64,000 nt of DNA from Streptomyces venezuelae (GCF_008642275.1 NZ_CP029189.1:1235001-1299000), one strand, 5' to 3'; shown: positions 40,223 through 49,100, counted from the first letter of the stretch. Notes: generated by a model not told the origin, from the letters alone. Translations and numbers: made by a program.

Positions 40223-41857
40223 TCACCCCTGTGGGCGTACGAATACCTCCCGCCCGCCGACGACGGTGGCGAGGCACACGGGGAGGCCGGATCCGGGGGT
40301 CAGGTCGGGCAGTCCGGGGGTGCCCGAGCGGGGGTCGGTCGACCAGCGGGCGACCCGGTCGTCGGGGGCCTGGACGACCAGGTCACCCGTCTGCCAGACC
40401 GCGTAGTCGGCGGGAGCGCCGGGGACGAGGACGCCCGCGTCGTCCCGGCCCAGGGCCCGCAAGCCGCCCCGCGTGTGGGCGGTGAAGGCCGCCCGCACGG
40501 AGATCCGGTGCTCGGGGGTGCGGTGGAAGGCCGCCGCACGGACGGTGCCCCACGGGTCGAGCGGGGTGACCGGCGCGTCCGAGCCGAAGGCCAGCGGGAC
40601 ACCGGCCCTGAGCATGGCCGCGTACGGGTTGAGGGTGCGGGCCCGCTCGGCACCGAGCCGGTCCGCGTACATGCCGTCCTCGCCTCCCCAGGCCGCGTCG
40701 AACGCGGGCTGCACGGAGGCCGTCAGCCCCAGCTCCGCGAAGGCCGCGATGGTGGCGGGGGTCATCATCTCCGCGTGCTCCACCCGGTGCCGTGCGGCGC
40801 GGACCCGGGCCAGGCCCACCTTCTCGGCGGCCGCCCGGACGCCCTCGACGACGGAGGTGATCGCAGCGTCCCCGATGGCGTGGAACCCGGCCTGGAGACC
40901 CGCCTCGGTGCAGGCGGCCACGTGCTCGGCGACGGCGTGCACGTCGAGGTACTCGGTGCCGGTGTGCGCGGCGTCCGCGTACGGCGCGTGCAGACAGGCC
41001 GTGTGCGAACCGAGGGCGCCGTCGACGAACAGGTCCCCGGCGGCGCCCACGGCCCCGAGCTCCCTGGCCAGTTCCAGGTCCCGGTCGGCCCAGTAGCCGA
41101 AGACGCGCGGTCCCGGCCGCTCGGCGGCCAGGGCGAGCAGGCCGGAGAAGTCCTCGGCGGAGGAGATGTCGGGCCCGCCGCACTCGTGGACGGAACCGAT
41201 GCCCAGCGAGGCGGCCCGGTCGAGGGCGGCCCGCTGCGCCTCGGCGCGCTGGGCCGGGGTGACGGCGGCCAGCGCGGCCCGCCGGACGGCGTGGTGGTCG
41301 TCGGCGGTCAGCGGCCGGTCCCCGTCGGGCCGGACCCCCGGGACGAGGCCGAGCAGGGCCGTGGTGACCACGGCCGAATGCACGTCGACGCGGCTCAGGT
41401 AGAGCGGGCGGCCACCGGTGGCCTCGTCGAGCTCCGCGCGGTACGGGGCCCTGCGCTCGGGCCAGCGGGCGGCGTCCCAGCCGTGCCCGAGGAGCACCCG
41501 GTCGGCCGGGCGGCTCGCGGCGTAGGCCCGTACGAGGTCCAGCGCGGCGGAGAGGGTGGCCGCGCCCGAGAGGTCCAGCCCGGTGAGGGCCAGCCCCGCG
41601 GAGGTCGTGTGGACGTGGGCGTCGGTGAACGCCGGCGTGACGAGCGCGCCACCGAGGTCGACGACCTCGTCCACGCCCTGGGCGAAGGCGTCGGCGGCGC
41701 CCTCGGAACCGACCCAGGCGATGCGGCCGCGCTCGACGACCATCGCGGTGGCGAAGGGGTCGGCGGGGCTGTGCACCTCGCCCCCGCGGAGGAGAACGGT
41801 CCTGGTCGGTGCTCCGGCGTCGGCGGCGTCGGCGGAGTGGGCGGTGCGGTCAGTCAT
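40223..41857 (-). CDS. Amidohydrolase family 3 (YtcJ-like) protein
   Basis: 544-aa metal-dependent hydrolase of the amidohydrolase superfamily, YtcJ/NfdA group. Metal ligands are visible in LVTPAFTDAHVHTTSAGLAL, in HAIGDAAI, in RHRVEHAEMM and in AFGSDAPVTPLDPWGTV. An N-terminal composite beta domain (LLRGGEVHSPADPFATAMVV) and its C-terminal continuation (VLVPGAPADYAVWQ) flank the barrel. Cytosolic; substrate unknown, since the family acts on diverse amides. ATG start. An Lrp-type regulator lies 121 bases upstream on the same strand and may control it. Confidence 0.9.
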   Translation of the reverse strand: MTDRTAHSADAADAGAPTRTVLLRGGEVHSPADPFATAMVVERGRIAWVGSEGAADAFAQGVDEVVDLGGALVTPAFTDAHVHTTSAGLALTGLDLSGAATLSAALDLVRAYAASRPADRVLLGHGWDAARWPERRAPYRAELDEATGGRPLYLSRVDVHSAVVTTALLGLVPGVRPDGDRPLTADDHHAVRRAALAAVTPAQRAEAQRAALDRAASLGIGSVHECGGPDISSAEDFSGLLALAAERPGPRVFGYWADRDLELARELGAVGAAGDLFVDGALGSHTACLHAPYADAAHTGTEYLDVHAVAEHVAACTEAGLQAGFHAIGDAAITSVVEGVRAAAEKVGLARVRAARHRVEHAEMMTPATIAAFAELGLTASVQPAFDAAWGGEDGMYADRLGAERARTLNPYAAMLRAGVPLAFGSDAPVTPLDPWGTVRAAAFHRTPEHRISVRAAFTAHTRGGLRALGRDDAGVLVPGAPADYAVWQTGDLVVQAPDDRVARWSTDPRSGTPGLPDLTPGSGLPVCLATVVGGREVFVRPQG

Positions 41858-41978
41858 GCCGACCAGTGTCCCGCGTCGCCCGCCCCGGCCCGACCACCGG
41901 GTCCCCCGCCCGGTCCGCGGCCGGTGCGTGGTGGTCGGTGCGCGATCCGTACGCGCCCGGTCCGCGCCCGGCCACGGG

Positions 41979-42428
41979 TCAGACGCGGGGCGGGCGCGCC
42001 TCGTAGGGGGTGGACAGGACGACCGTCGTGCGCGTCGACACGTGGGCGAGGGCACGCAGGCGGCCCAGGAGGTCTTCCAGCTCCAGGGGGGTGGCGACGC
42101 GCACCTTCAGGATGTAGTTCTCGTCGCCCGCGACGCTGTGGCAGGCCTCGATCTCGGGCACGCCGGCCAGCCGGTCGGCGATGTCGTCCGGGGCACTCGG
42201 GTCGAAGGGCTTGACCGAGATGAACGCGGTCAGCGGCAGGCCCACGGCCTCCGGATCGACCACGGCCGCATAGCCGCGGATGACGCCGCGCTGCTCCAGA
42301 CGTCGTACTCGCTGATGGACTGCCGACGTGGACAGTCCCGTGGCCTTGCCCAGATCCGTGTAGCTCATCCGCCCGTCCCGCACGAGCAGATCAACGATCT
42401 GGCGGTCCAGCTCCTCCATTGCGCTCAT
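41979..42428 (-). CDS. Lrp/AsnC family transcriptional regulator
   Basis: 149 aa. Helix-turn-helix at residues 7-50 (LDRQIVDLLVRDGRMSYTDL, STSAVHQRVRRLEQRGVIRG) and a RAM ligand-binding domain (AFISVKPFD, AGVPEIEACHSVAGDENYIL, STRTTVVLST). Family members bind amino acids and regulate their metabolism; the effector here is unknown. Start ATG at MSAMEELD; an ATG three codons later is also possible. Divergent from a small zinc-ribbon-like protein. Confidence 0.94.
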   Translation of the reverse strand: MSAMEELDRQIVDLLVRDGRMSYTDLGKATGLSTSAVHQRVRRLEQRGVIRGYAAVVDPEAVGLPLTAFISVKPFDPSAPDDIADRLAGVPEIEACHSVAGDENYILKVRVATPLELEDLLGRLRALAHVSTRTTVVLSTPYEARPPRV

Positions 42429-42636
42429 AGCCGCTCAACTTACGGCCCAAGGGCGCTCCAGGCCCAGTGCTGTCCGCCCACTGGAGGCATCTGCGGCAGG
42501 CATGTGACCAAGGCCACAGGGGTATGCAGGTGGAGGCCTGTCTGTTGTGGTTACTCGTGACGCTCGACGGGAATTGGTTGCTGTGGCCGAGGCCGAAGAA
42601 ACTGCCCGCCCGGCCCACCCAAGGGGGAGTACATCC

Positions 42637-43116
42637 ATGCTGAACACCAAGCGCGCCGGTCGCACCGAACCGGAGCCCCTGGAACCGCTCGATTCCACGG
42701 ACGGACCGTATCCGGACGACGGCCCGGACGGCGATTACCCCGACGAGGCCGAGGGATTCGAGATCCATCACGCGATCTGCCCGGACTGCGGCCAGTCGAT
42801 CGCCCTCGTCGCGGACGAGGAGTTCCTGCCGCAGCACGCGCTCTGCCTGACCCCGTGGAACCCCTTCGGCCTGACCGTGTGCGCGGGCACCGGCCGGCCC
42901 GCGAGCGACGCCCTGCCCACCGTCGGCCTGATCCAGCCGGCGGAGGCGCAGGAGCTGGAGCCCGTCGCCCTGCCGGCCCTGCCCCAGGGCCTGGACTGGC
43001 GGACCCAGCCCTTCTCGCACGTCGGCGGTCCGGGCTCGCGCCCGATCCGCGTCGTGAGCCCCGTGCTGCCGCGGCCGCAGGCGCAGACGCGGCAGCAGCA
43101 CGTGCAGGCGGCCTGA
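42637..43116 (+). CDS. Hypothetical protein with a CPxCG motif
   Basis: 159 aa, not recognised. The N-terminal 45 residues are acidic and Pro/Asp-rich (DGPYPDDGPDGDYPDE); a compact middle part begins EIHHAICPDCGQSIALVADE and contains two more cysteines (ALCLTP, TVCAGTG), so a zinc site is plausible. The C-terminal third is low complexity. The ATG at MLNTKRAGR has GGGGGAG nine bases upstream; the frame is open 30 codons further up without a better ribosome site. It ends 11 bases before the convergent phosphotransferase gene. Confidence 0.8.
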   Translation: MLNTKRAGRTEPEPLEPLDSTDGPYPDDGPDGDYPDEAEGFEIHHAICPDCGQSIALVADEEFLPQHALCLTPWNPFGLTVCAGTGRPASDALPTVGLIQPAEAQELEPVALPALPQGLDWRTQPFSHVGGPGSRPIRVVSPVLPRPQAQTRQQHVQAA

Positions 43117-43127
43117 CGACCGCTCCC

Positions 43128-44219
43128 CTACCAGTACGTTCCCTGCACCATGGCTGCCAGGGTGGCATGGTGCAGGATCAGGCCGTCCGGGTCCGCCGGG
43201 ACCTCGACTTCACCGAAGTGGGCCTGCCGGTAGGCGATGCGCAGCATCACGATCCCGTGCCGCAGGGCCGCGTAGAGGGTGTGGAACTCCATGTCCCGCG
43301 GGGTGTGGCCGGTGAGCTCGGCGTACCTGCGTTCCAGGTCCTCACGGCGCAGGAAGTCCGGCAGGCCGGGCTGGCCGAAGCCGACCGTGAGGTCCTGGAA
43401 GAACCGGTGCAGGTAGACGGTCCAGCCGAGGTCCACCTCGCGCGGGGCGTACGCGGCCATCTCCCAGTCCAGCACGGCCACCGGCGTGAAGCCGTCGTAG
43501 ACGACGTTGCCGATACGGGCGTCACCCCAGTTGAGGACGGCGGGGCCCTCGTCCTCGGGCCACAGCTCCTCCAGACGGGCGAACGCCCGCTCGATGAGCG
43601 GGGACGGCGCGAGCCCGCCCACCACCCAGGAGTAGTAGGCGCGTTGCGCGTCCACGTGCCGGCGCAGCGGTGTGCCCTCGCCGTCGGGGAGGAGGAACTG
43701 GGCCTCCTTGGGGGGGAACTGGTCGTGCAGCCGGGCCAGCAGCGAGACGCTCGCCTCCTGGAGTGCGGCACGCTCGGCGTCGCTGGCGGCGTGCAGCCAG
43801 TTGCCCTCGTAGGTGTAGGGCATGACGTCGGGCGGCACACGGCCCTCCGCACGCGCCATCACGAAGAACGGCGCCCCCATCGGCCCCGGGTCCTCCTCCA
43901 GCCACTGCACGCGCGGGACGGGCAGGTCCGTGTGCCGGGCGACCAGGCTCATGACCCGGTGCTGGCGCGGCATGTCGTACGTCGGGAAGACGGTGTAGGC
44001 GGCCGGATCGGCGGCGAGCCGCAGCGCGCACGCGCGCAGCGGGGTCTCGGGGTGCTCGATGTCGAAGAGCAGGGTCTCGCTGGACATCCCGTTGGATCCG
44101 GGGACGGAGACGTTGGTGACCCGCGCGCCCGGGAGCCTGGTGTCCAGCCAGGCGGCGAGACGGCGGCCGAGCTCGTCGGGTTCCCGGGTGGAGGTGCGCG
44201 GACGTGGTGCGGTGGCCAT
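43128..44219 (-). CDS. Aminoglycoside-phosphotransferase-family protein (APH/ACAD10-like)
   Basis: 363-aa kinase-like fold of the APH family. N-lobe ends near VMARAEGRVPPDVMP; the catalytic loop is LNWGDARIGNVVYD (the usual HGD is WGD, common in this subgroup), and AVLDWEMAAYAPREVDLGW holds the metal-binding DWE. Subgroup members resemble the N-terminal kinase part of human ACAD10/11 and phosphorylate hydroxyacyl-CoA, rather than antibiotics. The gene upstream on the same strand, 34 bases away, is of unknown function, and an acyl-CoA dehydrogenase gene lies 1.4 kb beyond. ATG start. Confidence 0.88.
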   Translation of the reverse strand: MATAPRPRTSTREPDELGRRLAAWLDTRLPGARVTNVSVPGSNGMSSETLLFDIEHPETPLRACALRLAADPAAYTVFPTYDMPRQHRVMSLVARHTDLPVPRVQWLEEDPGPMGAPFFVMARAEGRVPPDVMPYTYEGNWLHAASDAERAALQEASVSLLARLHDQFPPKEAQFLLPDGEGTPLRRHVDAQRAYYSWVVGGLAPSPLIERAFARLEELWPEDEGPAVLNWGDARIGNVVYDGFTPVAVLDWEMAAYAPREVDLGWTVYLHRFFQDLTVGFGQPGLPDFLRREDLERRYAELTGHTPRDMEFHTLYAALRHGIVMLRIAYRQAHFGEVEVPADPDGLILHHATLAAMVQGTYW

Positions 44220-44253
44220 GGTCGATCCCCTTTCCTTGGTCCTGGTGCCGGTC

Positions 44254-45390
44254 CTACTGGGCGACGGAGGAGTAGTCGGCGAACCCGCTCGGGTCGTGGC
44301 GCCCGAAGCTGCCGTGTTCGAAGATGCCGTGGCCGGTCTGCCCGTCGAGGGTGAAGCGGGCCGAGTGGTCGGTCACCCCGAAGGCGGCCATGGGGTGGGC
44401 CGCGGGGTCGGAGAGGTCGTAGACGCGGCGGTCGGTCCAGCCGCGCCCCTGCCAGGTGCCGTGCTGCCAGTCGCCGGCGGGCGGGTATCCGGCGCCGACC
44501 GCGAGCGGGGAGGAGTTCAGGATCTCCACGCCCAGTTCGAGGGGCTTGCGGTCGGCGGGATCGGTGAGGTGCACGACGGCCCGCTCGGGGTGCCGGGTGC
44601 CGGGCCGGTAGCGGATGTCGGTGTGCGGCCAGCCGAGTTGGACGTCGTGGCGCCCGCTGTCGTCGGGGAAGACCTGCACGGCCTCGTTCAGGGTGCGGTG
44701 GCCGTCGGCGTCCTCCTGGACGATGACCATGAGGAAGCGGTCCTCGAAGCGGACCGGGATCCAGAGCCAGTGGAAGCCCTCGGGGCGGTACTCCTCGGCC
44801 GCGCGGCCCCCTTCCTCGCCGGGAATCGGCCGCACGCCCCAACTCCGGTCGCGGGTACCGGTCCACTCCCTCGGCGTGAGGGTGAACTCCTCCCCCTTGG
44901 CCCGGATGGTTCCGGCGACCTGGCCGGCCTGCACGAAGCGGCGGCCTTCGAGCATGAGGCGGTCGCCGCGCCGCTGGACGTGGTGCGGCTCCCAGACGGC
45001 GGGGAACTCGGCGGTCCAGGTGATGTCGTACGAGAGCCCGTGCGGGTCCGCCGGATCGGCGGCGCAGCGCAGGGTGAGCTGCTTGAGCGGTATGTCGACG
45101 GTGACGGACAGGGGTCCCACCGAGAGGTTCATACGGTCGTCGGTGAGGGCGTCGGAGGCCCGTACGGCGAGCAGCTCGTCGCCGAGGCGGAGGGTGGCGT
45201 AGGCGTCGATGACCCCGGCGTTGGGGTAGACGCCGAGGCCGAGGATCAGGACGGCGCGGCCGGCGTGGTCGAAGACGTGGAAGATGCACCGGTCGTACGC
45301 GTTGCGGTCGCCGCTGACGACATGCTTCATCGACAAGGGCGCCTGGTGGATGGGGTATTCGTCGAGCGCGACGGGCCGATCGGCGGGCAT
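44254..45390 (-). CDS. Conserved hypothetical protein, AttH/lipocalin-like
   Basis: 378 aa, soluble and rich in beta strands. Features include CIFHVFDHAGRAVLILGLGV, HWLWIPVRFEDRFLMVIVQE, GTRDRSWGVRPI and a C-terminal GHGIFEHGSFGRHDPSGF. The RDRSWG block and the beta-rich makeup resemble AttH/carotenoid 1,2-hydratase-like lipocalin folds, but this is a fold impression and no function can be given. AGGAGG precedes the ATG. Probably transcribed with the APH-like gene 34 bases downstream. Its 5' end borders a repeat island. Confidence 0.75.
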   Translation of the reverse strand: MPADRPVALDEYPIHQAPLSMKHVVSGDRNAYDRCIFHVFDHAGRAVLILGLGVYPNAGVIDAYATLRLGDELLAVRASDALTDDRMNLSVGPLSVTVDIPLKQLTLRCAADPADPHGLSYDITWTAEFPAVWEPHHVQRRGDRLMLEGRRFVQAGQVAGTIRAKGEEFTLTPREWTGTRDRSWGVRPIPGEEGGRAAEEYRPEGFHWLWIPVRFEDRFLMVIVQEDADGHRTLNEAVQVFPDDSGRHDVQLGWPHTDIRYRPGTRHPERAVVHLTDPADRKPLELGVEILNSSPLAVGAGYPPAGDWQHGTWQGRGWTDRRVYDLSDPAAHPMAAFGVTDHSARFTLDGQTGHGIFEHGSFGRHDPSGFADYSSVAQ

Positions 45391-45593
45391 GGCGAACCTC
45401 CTGGACGGACGACTACGGGACGGGGTGGGGGCTTCGGGGAGGGTGGCGGCGCGAGCGGATATGACGGTACGTCAGAAACCGGCCGCAGGACCACCCTTCT
45501 GGCACGCTCTGACAGACAGGCGCACCATGCCGGGCGCCTCCGGCGGGGTGGGGCGGGGCGGGAGCCGGGTGCGGGGGCGTGGGGTCGGGCGGT

Positions 45594-45664
45594 GGCTTCG
45601 GGCAGGCGGAAGCCGACTGGCCCCAGCCGGGAGCTTGGACGGCGGCTTCGGGCAGGCGGAAGCC
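45594..45664. repeat. Direct repeat of a 21-bp hairpin sequence
   Basis: GGCTTCGGGCAGGCGGAAGC(C) occurs at 45594-45614 and again at 45644-45664, 50 bp apart. Each copy has GGCTTC/GAAGCC arms, so each can form a hairpin. A third, inverted and diverged copy lies at about 46390-46410. Confidence 0.85.
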
Positions 45665-46414
45665 ACGTGATCGGCATCTGGGCTGCTGGTGGGGCCCTAC
45701 GCCCAGCTCCAGACTGTCGTCGGCCGTCGTCCGCGAGAAACGCGTGGGGGTCGTGGACGGTCTACGCCCAGCCCAAGACGGTCGTCGGCCGCCGTCCGCG
45801 AGGAGGGCGTAGGCCCCGTGGACGGCCCATGCCCAGCCACAGACGGTCGCTGGACGCCGTCCGCGAGAAGCGCGTGGGGGTCGTGGATGGCCTACGCCCA
45901 GCCCAAGACGGTCGTCGGCCGTCGTCCGCCAGGAGGGCGTAGGCTCCGTGGACGGCCCATGCCCAGCCACAGACGGTCGCTGGACGCCGTCCGCGAGAAG
46001 CGCGTGGGGCTCATGGGCGGCCTATGCCCAGCCCAGGGCGGTCGTCGGCCGCTGAGCCATGAGAAGCGCGTAGCGATCTGGTGCGCCTCCCCGGCACCAC
46101 CCCCGGTCCCGTGTCTGGATGGGCCCGCCTCTCGGTCGTCCCGGCGCCCGACCCGGCCGGACATCGTCGACCGCCCCGTCCCTGGAAGTATCGACCGGCC
46201 CGTTCCTTTGGGGGCTTCCCGGCAGTCTTTCGTTTCTCCGGGGCGGGTCGGTCGGTCAAGGGTGGCCGAAGGCCATCGCGGAGCGACGCGACGACGTAGG
46301 AGGAGCGCCCTTGAGGGACCGGCCCGACCCGGAGGGACGATGGGACTGACGGGAAACCCCACCCGCAGCCCTGACGCCGTTCACGTGACTCCCGCCCACC
46401 CGAAGCCACCGCCC
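45641..46414. repeat. Inverted repeat pair enclosing a 0.7-kb non-coding island
   Basis: The left arm GGCGGCTTCGGGCAGGCGGA (45641-45660, continuing AGCCACGTGA to 45670) is matched in inverse by the right arm TCACGTGACTCCCGCCCACC (46382-46401, continuing CGAAGCCACCGCC to 46414), with a few mismatches and a 2-bp insertion. The arms enclose the 65-bp repeat array and 300 bp of unique sequence. No transposase is present. It may be a MITE-like element or coincidental duplication. Confidence 0.5.
45676..46065. repeat. Six 65-bp tandem repeats arranged as 130-bp pairs
   Basis: Units start at 45676, 45741, 45806, 45871, 45936 and 46001. A-type units (CGCGTGGGGGTCGTGG...) alternate with B-type units (GGCGTAGGCYCCGTGGACGG); the two B copies (45806 and 45936) differ by only one base, so a 130-bp pair was recently duplicated. 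Since 65 and 130 are not multiples of three, any frame shifts at each copy, which argues against coding. The space 45391-46488 contains no other gene. Confidence 0.92.
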
Positions 46415-46488
46415 CCCGGCTACGGCTCGAACGGATAGCCGTACCTCGGGGGCGATTACCCGGTCCTTCGGTTCCGCGTTGGCCGGGT

Positions 46489-46752
46489 ATGACCATGCTT
46501 CAGTCTTCAACGGGCCGAAGGCGTCGCCCGGCGGCGCCGGGTTTCGAAGAATCGGTTCAGCGTCCACGTGAGTCCGCGCACCAGACACACCCGGCGCACC
46601 AGACGCAGCCCGTGCCGGATCCGCCGATCTACCGGGACCTGCTGGCGCGGTGGGCCGATGCCGGCCGGACGTTGCCCGGCCGGCGTGACCCGGAGTGGTC
46701 GCGGCTCATGGCCTCTCCGGTCTGGCCCACCACCAGCAGCGGCCTGTACTGA
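46489..46752 (+). CDS. Small hypothetical protein, 87 aa
   Basis: Not assigned to a family. The N-terminus is basic and Pro/His-rich; the C-terminal half (PIYRDLLARWADAGRTLPGR followed by RDPEWSRLMASPVWP) looks like a compact conserved domain and is of a type I have seen in other Streptomyces small proteins. The ribosome site is weak (GGCCGGG). Support for a real gene comes from the perfect hairpin terminator that begins inside its stop codon and also ends the convergent acyl-CoA dehydrogenase gene. Confidence 0.6.
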   Translation: MTMLQSSTGRRRRPAAPGFEESVQRPRESAHQTHPAHQTQPVPDPPIYRDLLARWADAGRTLPGRRDPEWSRLMASPVWPTTSSGLY

Positions 46753-46782
46753 CCGCGGTCGACCACGCTCGACCGCGGTCAG
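46749..46782. terminator. Bidirectional terminator overlapping two stop codons
   Basis: CTGACCGCGGTCGA (46749-46762) and TCGACCGCGGTCAG (46769-46782) form a perfect 14-bp stem with a 6-base loop. The left arm contains the TGA of the small rightward gene; the right arm contains the stop of the leftward acyl-CoA dehydrogenase. Confidence 0.9.
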
Positions 46783-47951
46783 CGCGTTTCCGGACCCGCA
46801 AGGTGGCGGGCGATGACCATGCGCTGGATCTGGTTGGTGCCCTCGACGATCTGGAGCACCTTCGCCTCGCGCATCAGCCGCTCGACGGGGAAGTCCGCCG
46901 TGTAGCCGTAGCCGCCGAGGACCTGCACCGCGTCCGTGGTGACGGCCATCGCCGCGTCCGTGCAGAACAGCTTGGCCATGGCCGCCTGGCGGGAGAACGG
47001 CTTGCCCGCGTCCCGCAGCCGTGCCGCCGCGAGGTAGAGCGCCCGGCCCGCCTCGATCTTGGTGGCCATGTCGGCCAGCATGAAGCGCAGCCCCTGGAAG
47101 TCAGCGATCGGGTGCCCGAACTGCTTGCGGTCCAGCGCGTACGTCAGGGCCTCGTCCAGTGCGGCCTGGGCGACGCCGATGGCGCAGGCGGCGATGCCCA
47201 GGCGTCCGGCGTCCAGCGCGGCGAGGGCGATGGTGAAGCCCTGCCCCTCCTCGCCGATGCGGCGGGCGTCGGGGACCCGTACGCCGTCGAAGTGCAGCTG
47301 GGCGGTGGGCGAGCCCTTCATGCCCATCTTCTTCTCGGGCACGGCCGCGGTCAGGCCCTCCGCGTCCCCGGGGACCAGGAAGGCCGTGATGCCCTTGGGG
47401 CCCGCGGCGCCGGTGCGCGCGAGGACGGTGTAGAAGTCGGCGACGCCGCCGTGGGTGATCCAGGCCTTGGTGCCGGTGATGATCCAGTCGTCGCCGTCGC
47501 GCACCGCCTTGGTGGTGAGCGAGGCGGCGTCGGAGCCGGCGGCCGGCTCGGAGAGGCAGTAGGCGCCCAGCAGACCGCCGCCGAGCATCGCGGGCAGGTG
47601 GGCGCTCTGCTGCTCCTTGGTGCCGTAGCCGGCGAGGCCGTGGCAGGCCAGGGAGTGCACGCTGACGCCGAGGCCGACGGTCAGGCGGGCCGCGGCCAGC
47701 TCCTCCAGGGCCTGGAGGTAGACCTCGTAGGGCTGCTCGCCGCCGCCGAACTCTCCGGAGTACGGGAGGCCGAGCAGGCCTGCCTCGGAAAGCAGGGTGA
47801 AGACCTCCCGCGGGAACCGGCCGGAGTCCTCCTCCTCGGCTGCCTTGGGGCGGATCTCCCGCTGCGCGATCTCGCGTACGAGGGCGAGGAGGTCCCGGGA
47901 CTCCTCGGTGGGCAGCTGTCGGTCCACCGGCTGCGGGGCGCGGTCAGTCAT
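46779..47951 (-). CDS. Acyl-CoA dehydrogenase
   Basis: 390-aa FAD-dependent acyl-CoA dehydrogenase, first step of beta-oxidation. Signatures: AYCLSEPAAGSDAASL, WITHGGVADFYTV, ITAFLVPGD, DRKQFGHPIADFQGLRFMLA and the C-terminal YGYTADFPVERLMREAKVLQ. The catalytic base is E370 in QIVEGTNQIQR, the position used by short-chain and butyryl-CoA type enzymes. ATG start. A TetR-family gene lies 147 bases upstream on the same strand and is a plausible regulator. Confidence 0.95.
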   Translation of the reverse strand: MTDRAPQPVDRQLPTEESRDLLALVREIAQREIRPKAAEEEDSGRFPREVFTLLSEAGLLGLPYSGEFGGGEQPYEVYLQALEELAAARLTVGLGVSVHSLACHGLAGYGTKEQQSAHLPAMLGGGLLGAYCLSEPAAGSDAASLTTKAVRDGDDWIITGTKAWITHGGVADFYTVLARTGAAGPKGITAFLVPGDAEGLTAAVPEKKMGMKGSPTAQLHFDGVRVPDARRIGEEGQGFTIALAALDAGRLGIAACAIGVAQAALDEALTYALDRKQFGHPIADFQGLRFMLADMATKIEAGRALYLAAARLRDAGKPFSRQAAMAKLFCTDAAMAVTTDAVQVLGGYGYTADFPVERLMREAKVLQIVEGTNQIQRMVIARHLAGPETR

Positions 47952-48098
47952 GGCGGCGCTCTCCTCCCTGGTCGGGCACGGCGGCGACGCGTGAGGTGTG
48001 GGACGCGACGCCGGGTCTCGGTAATCTCACAGCCGATGGTGCCCTCCCGGGTTGCGGAAGGAGCTGTTCAGCGGCTGCGGCGGCTTGAGTATGCCCGA

Positions 48099-48782
48099 TC
48101 AGGGGCTTCCCGTCACCGGGGCAAGATCACCGAGTGGAGCGAGTGGCCCGTCGGGGCCGGGAGGTGCCGGACACTCCGGGACGAACTCCTCGATCACCTC
48201 CAGTGTCGCGCGCAGCTGGCGCACCAGCAGGGCTCCGAGCCGGGTGCGGTCGGGCCGGCCGGGGGTGTCCGGGGCTCCGATCCAGTCCAGGGTGGTTCCT
48301 TCCACTCCGGAGAGCCAGCCCACGAGGGCGAGCCGGGCGATCGGCGGAAGTGTGCGGCGTCCGTACGCGCCTTCGGCGATGGTGGCGACGAGCTGCTCGC
48401 GGACGGTGTCGCGGATGGCGAGGACCTCGGCGTCGGAGCCGATGCCGCCGGTGACGATGGTGCGGTAGGCGGCGCGGTGGTGCTCGGCGTAGTGCAGGTA
48501 GCCGTCGACGGTGCGGCGTACGCGTTCCGCGCCGGGGAGGTCGGTGTCGGCTCCGGCCCGGGCGACGAGCTCGGCCACGGAGTCCTCGACGATGGCGAGG
48601 TAGTAGCCGCGTTTGCTGTCGAAGTAGTAGTAGATCAGCCCTTTGGCGACGCCCGCATGTCTGGCGATGTCGTCCACGGAGAGCGCGTCGTACGCGGTGT
48701 CGGCGAACAACTTGCGCCCGGTGGCTATGAGTTCGGCCCTGCGCACCTGCGATCGGCCGGTCGTGCCACGCTGTTGCCCCAT
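48099..48782 (-). CDS. TetR family transcriptional regulator
   Basis: 227 aa. N-terminal helix-turn-helix: RAELIATGRKLFADTAYDAL, then SVDDIARHAGVAKGLIYYYF, DSKRGYYLAIVEDS. The C-terminal ligand domain shows RTVDGYLHYAEHHRAAYRTI, IRDTVREQLVATIAEGAYGR and WLSGVEGTTLDWI. It lies just upstream of the acyl-CoA dehydrogenase, so a fatty-acyl-CoA effector is a reasonable guess. ATG at MGQQRGTTGRSQ chosen; a longer frame is open, and the ribosome site is weak for both. Confidence 0.92.
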   Translation of the reverse strand: MGQQRGTTGRSQVRRAELIATGRKLFADTAYDALSVDDIARHAGVAKGLIYYYFDSKRGYYLAIVEDSVAELVARAGADTDLPGAERVRRTVDGYLHYAEHHRAAYRTIVTGGIGSDAEVLAIRDTVREQLVATIAEGAYGRRTLPPIARLALVGWLSGVEGTTLDWIGAPDTPGRPDRTRLGALLVRQLRATLEVIEEFVPECPAPPGPDGPLAPLGDLAPVTGSP

Positions 48783-48947
48783 ATTCAAGTTCAGCCCTAG
48801 CTTCGAACTGCCACAGGACGCCCACCCTAGGGCAGACCTGTGCACCGAGTTCGTTGCGCGCTCCCCCGCGCGTCGGGCGGCGTACGGGGAGGATCCGCGG
48901 CCTCCGGCGGCCGGGGCGTCAGGCCGCCGCCCGGCCCCCGGGAGGGC

Positions 48948-49100
48948 TCAGAGCCAGCCGACCTGGGTGACGAACATGGCGACGACGACCACGAGGGTCC
49001 AGCCGAGCACGTGCTCCAGCCAGCTGGAATCGTCCTTGGGGCCTCCGGTCCGGACGAGGTCCCGGGGCGCGGCGGTGGGGGTGGCGCTGTCGGCAGTCAT
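48948..49100 (-). CDS. SCO1431-family small membrane protein
   Basis: 50 aa. A polar N-terminus (MTADSATPTAAPRDLVRTGG) and one C-terminal transmembrane helix (WLEHVLGWTLVVVVAMFVTQ, ending VGWL). It matches in size, layout and position the Streptomyces family named after SCO1431, as I recall it. Function unknown. ATG start. It reads away from a CAGACGG heptamer array located 130 bases upstream. Confidence 0.8.
   Translation of the reverse strand: MTADSATPTAAPRDLVRTGGPKDDSSWLEHVLGWTLVVVVAMFVTQVGWL

Noticed and set aside
43128..44219. Aminoglycoside resistance gene
   Set aside because: The APH fold is there, but the WGD loop and the lipid-type neighbours fit the hydroxyacyl-CoA kinase-like group, and no resistance subfamily motif is seen.
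45689..46438. A 249-codon open frame across the 65-bp repeats
   Set aside because: The repeat is not a multiple of three, so the frame translates each copy differently. The product is Arg/Gly-rich with no domain.
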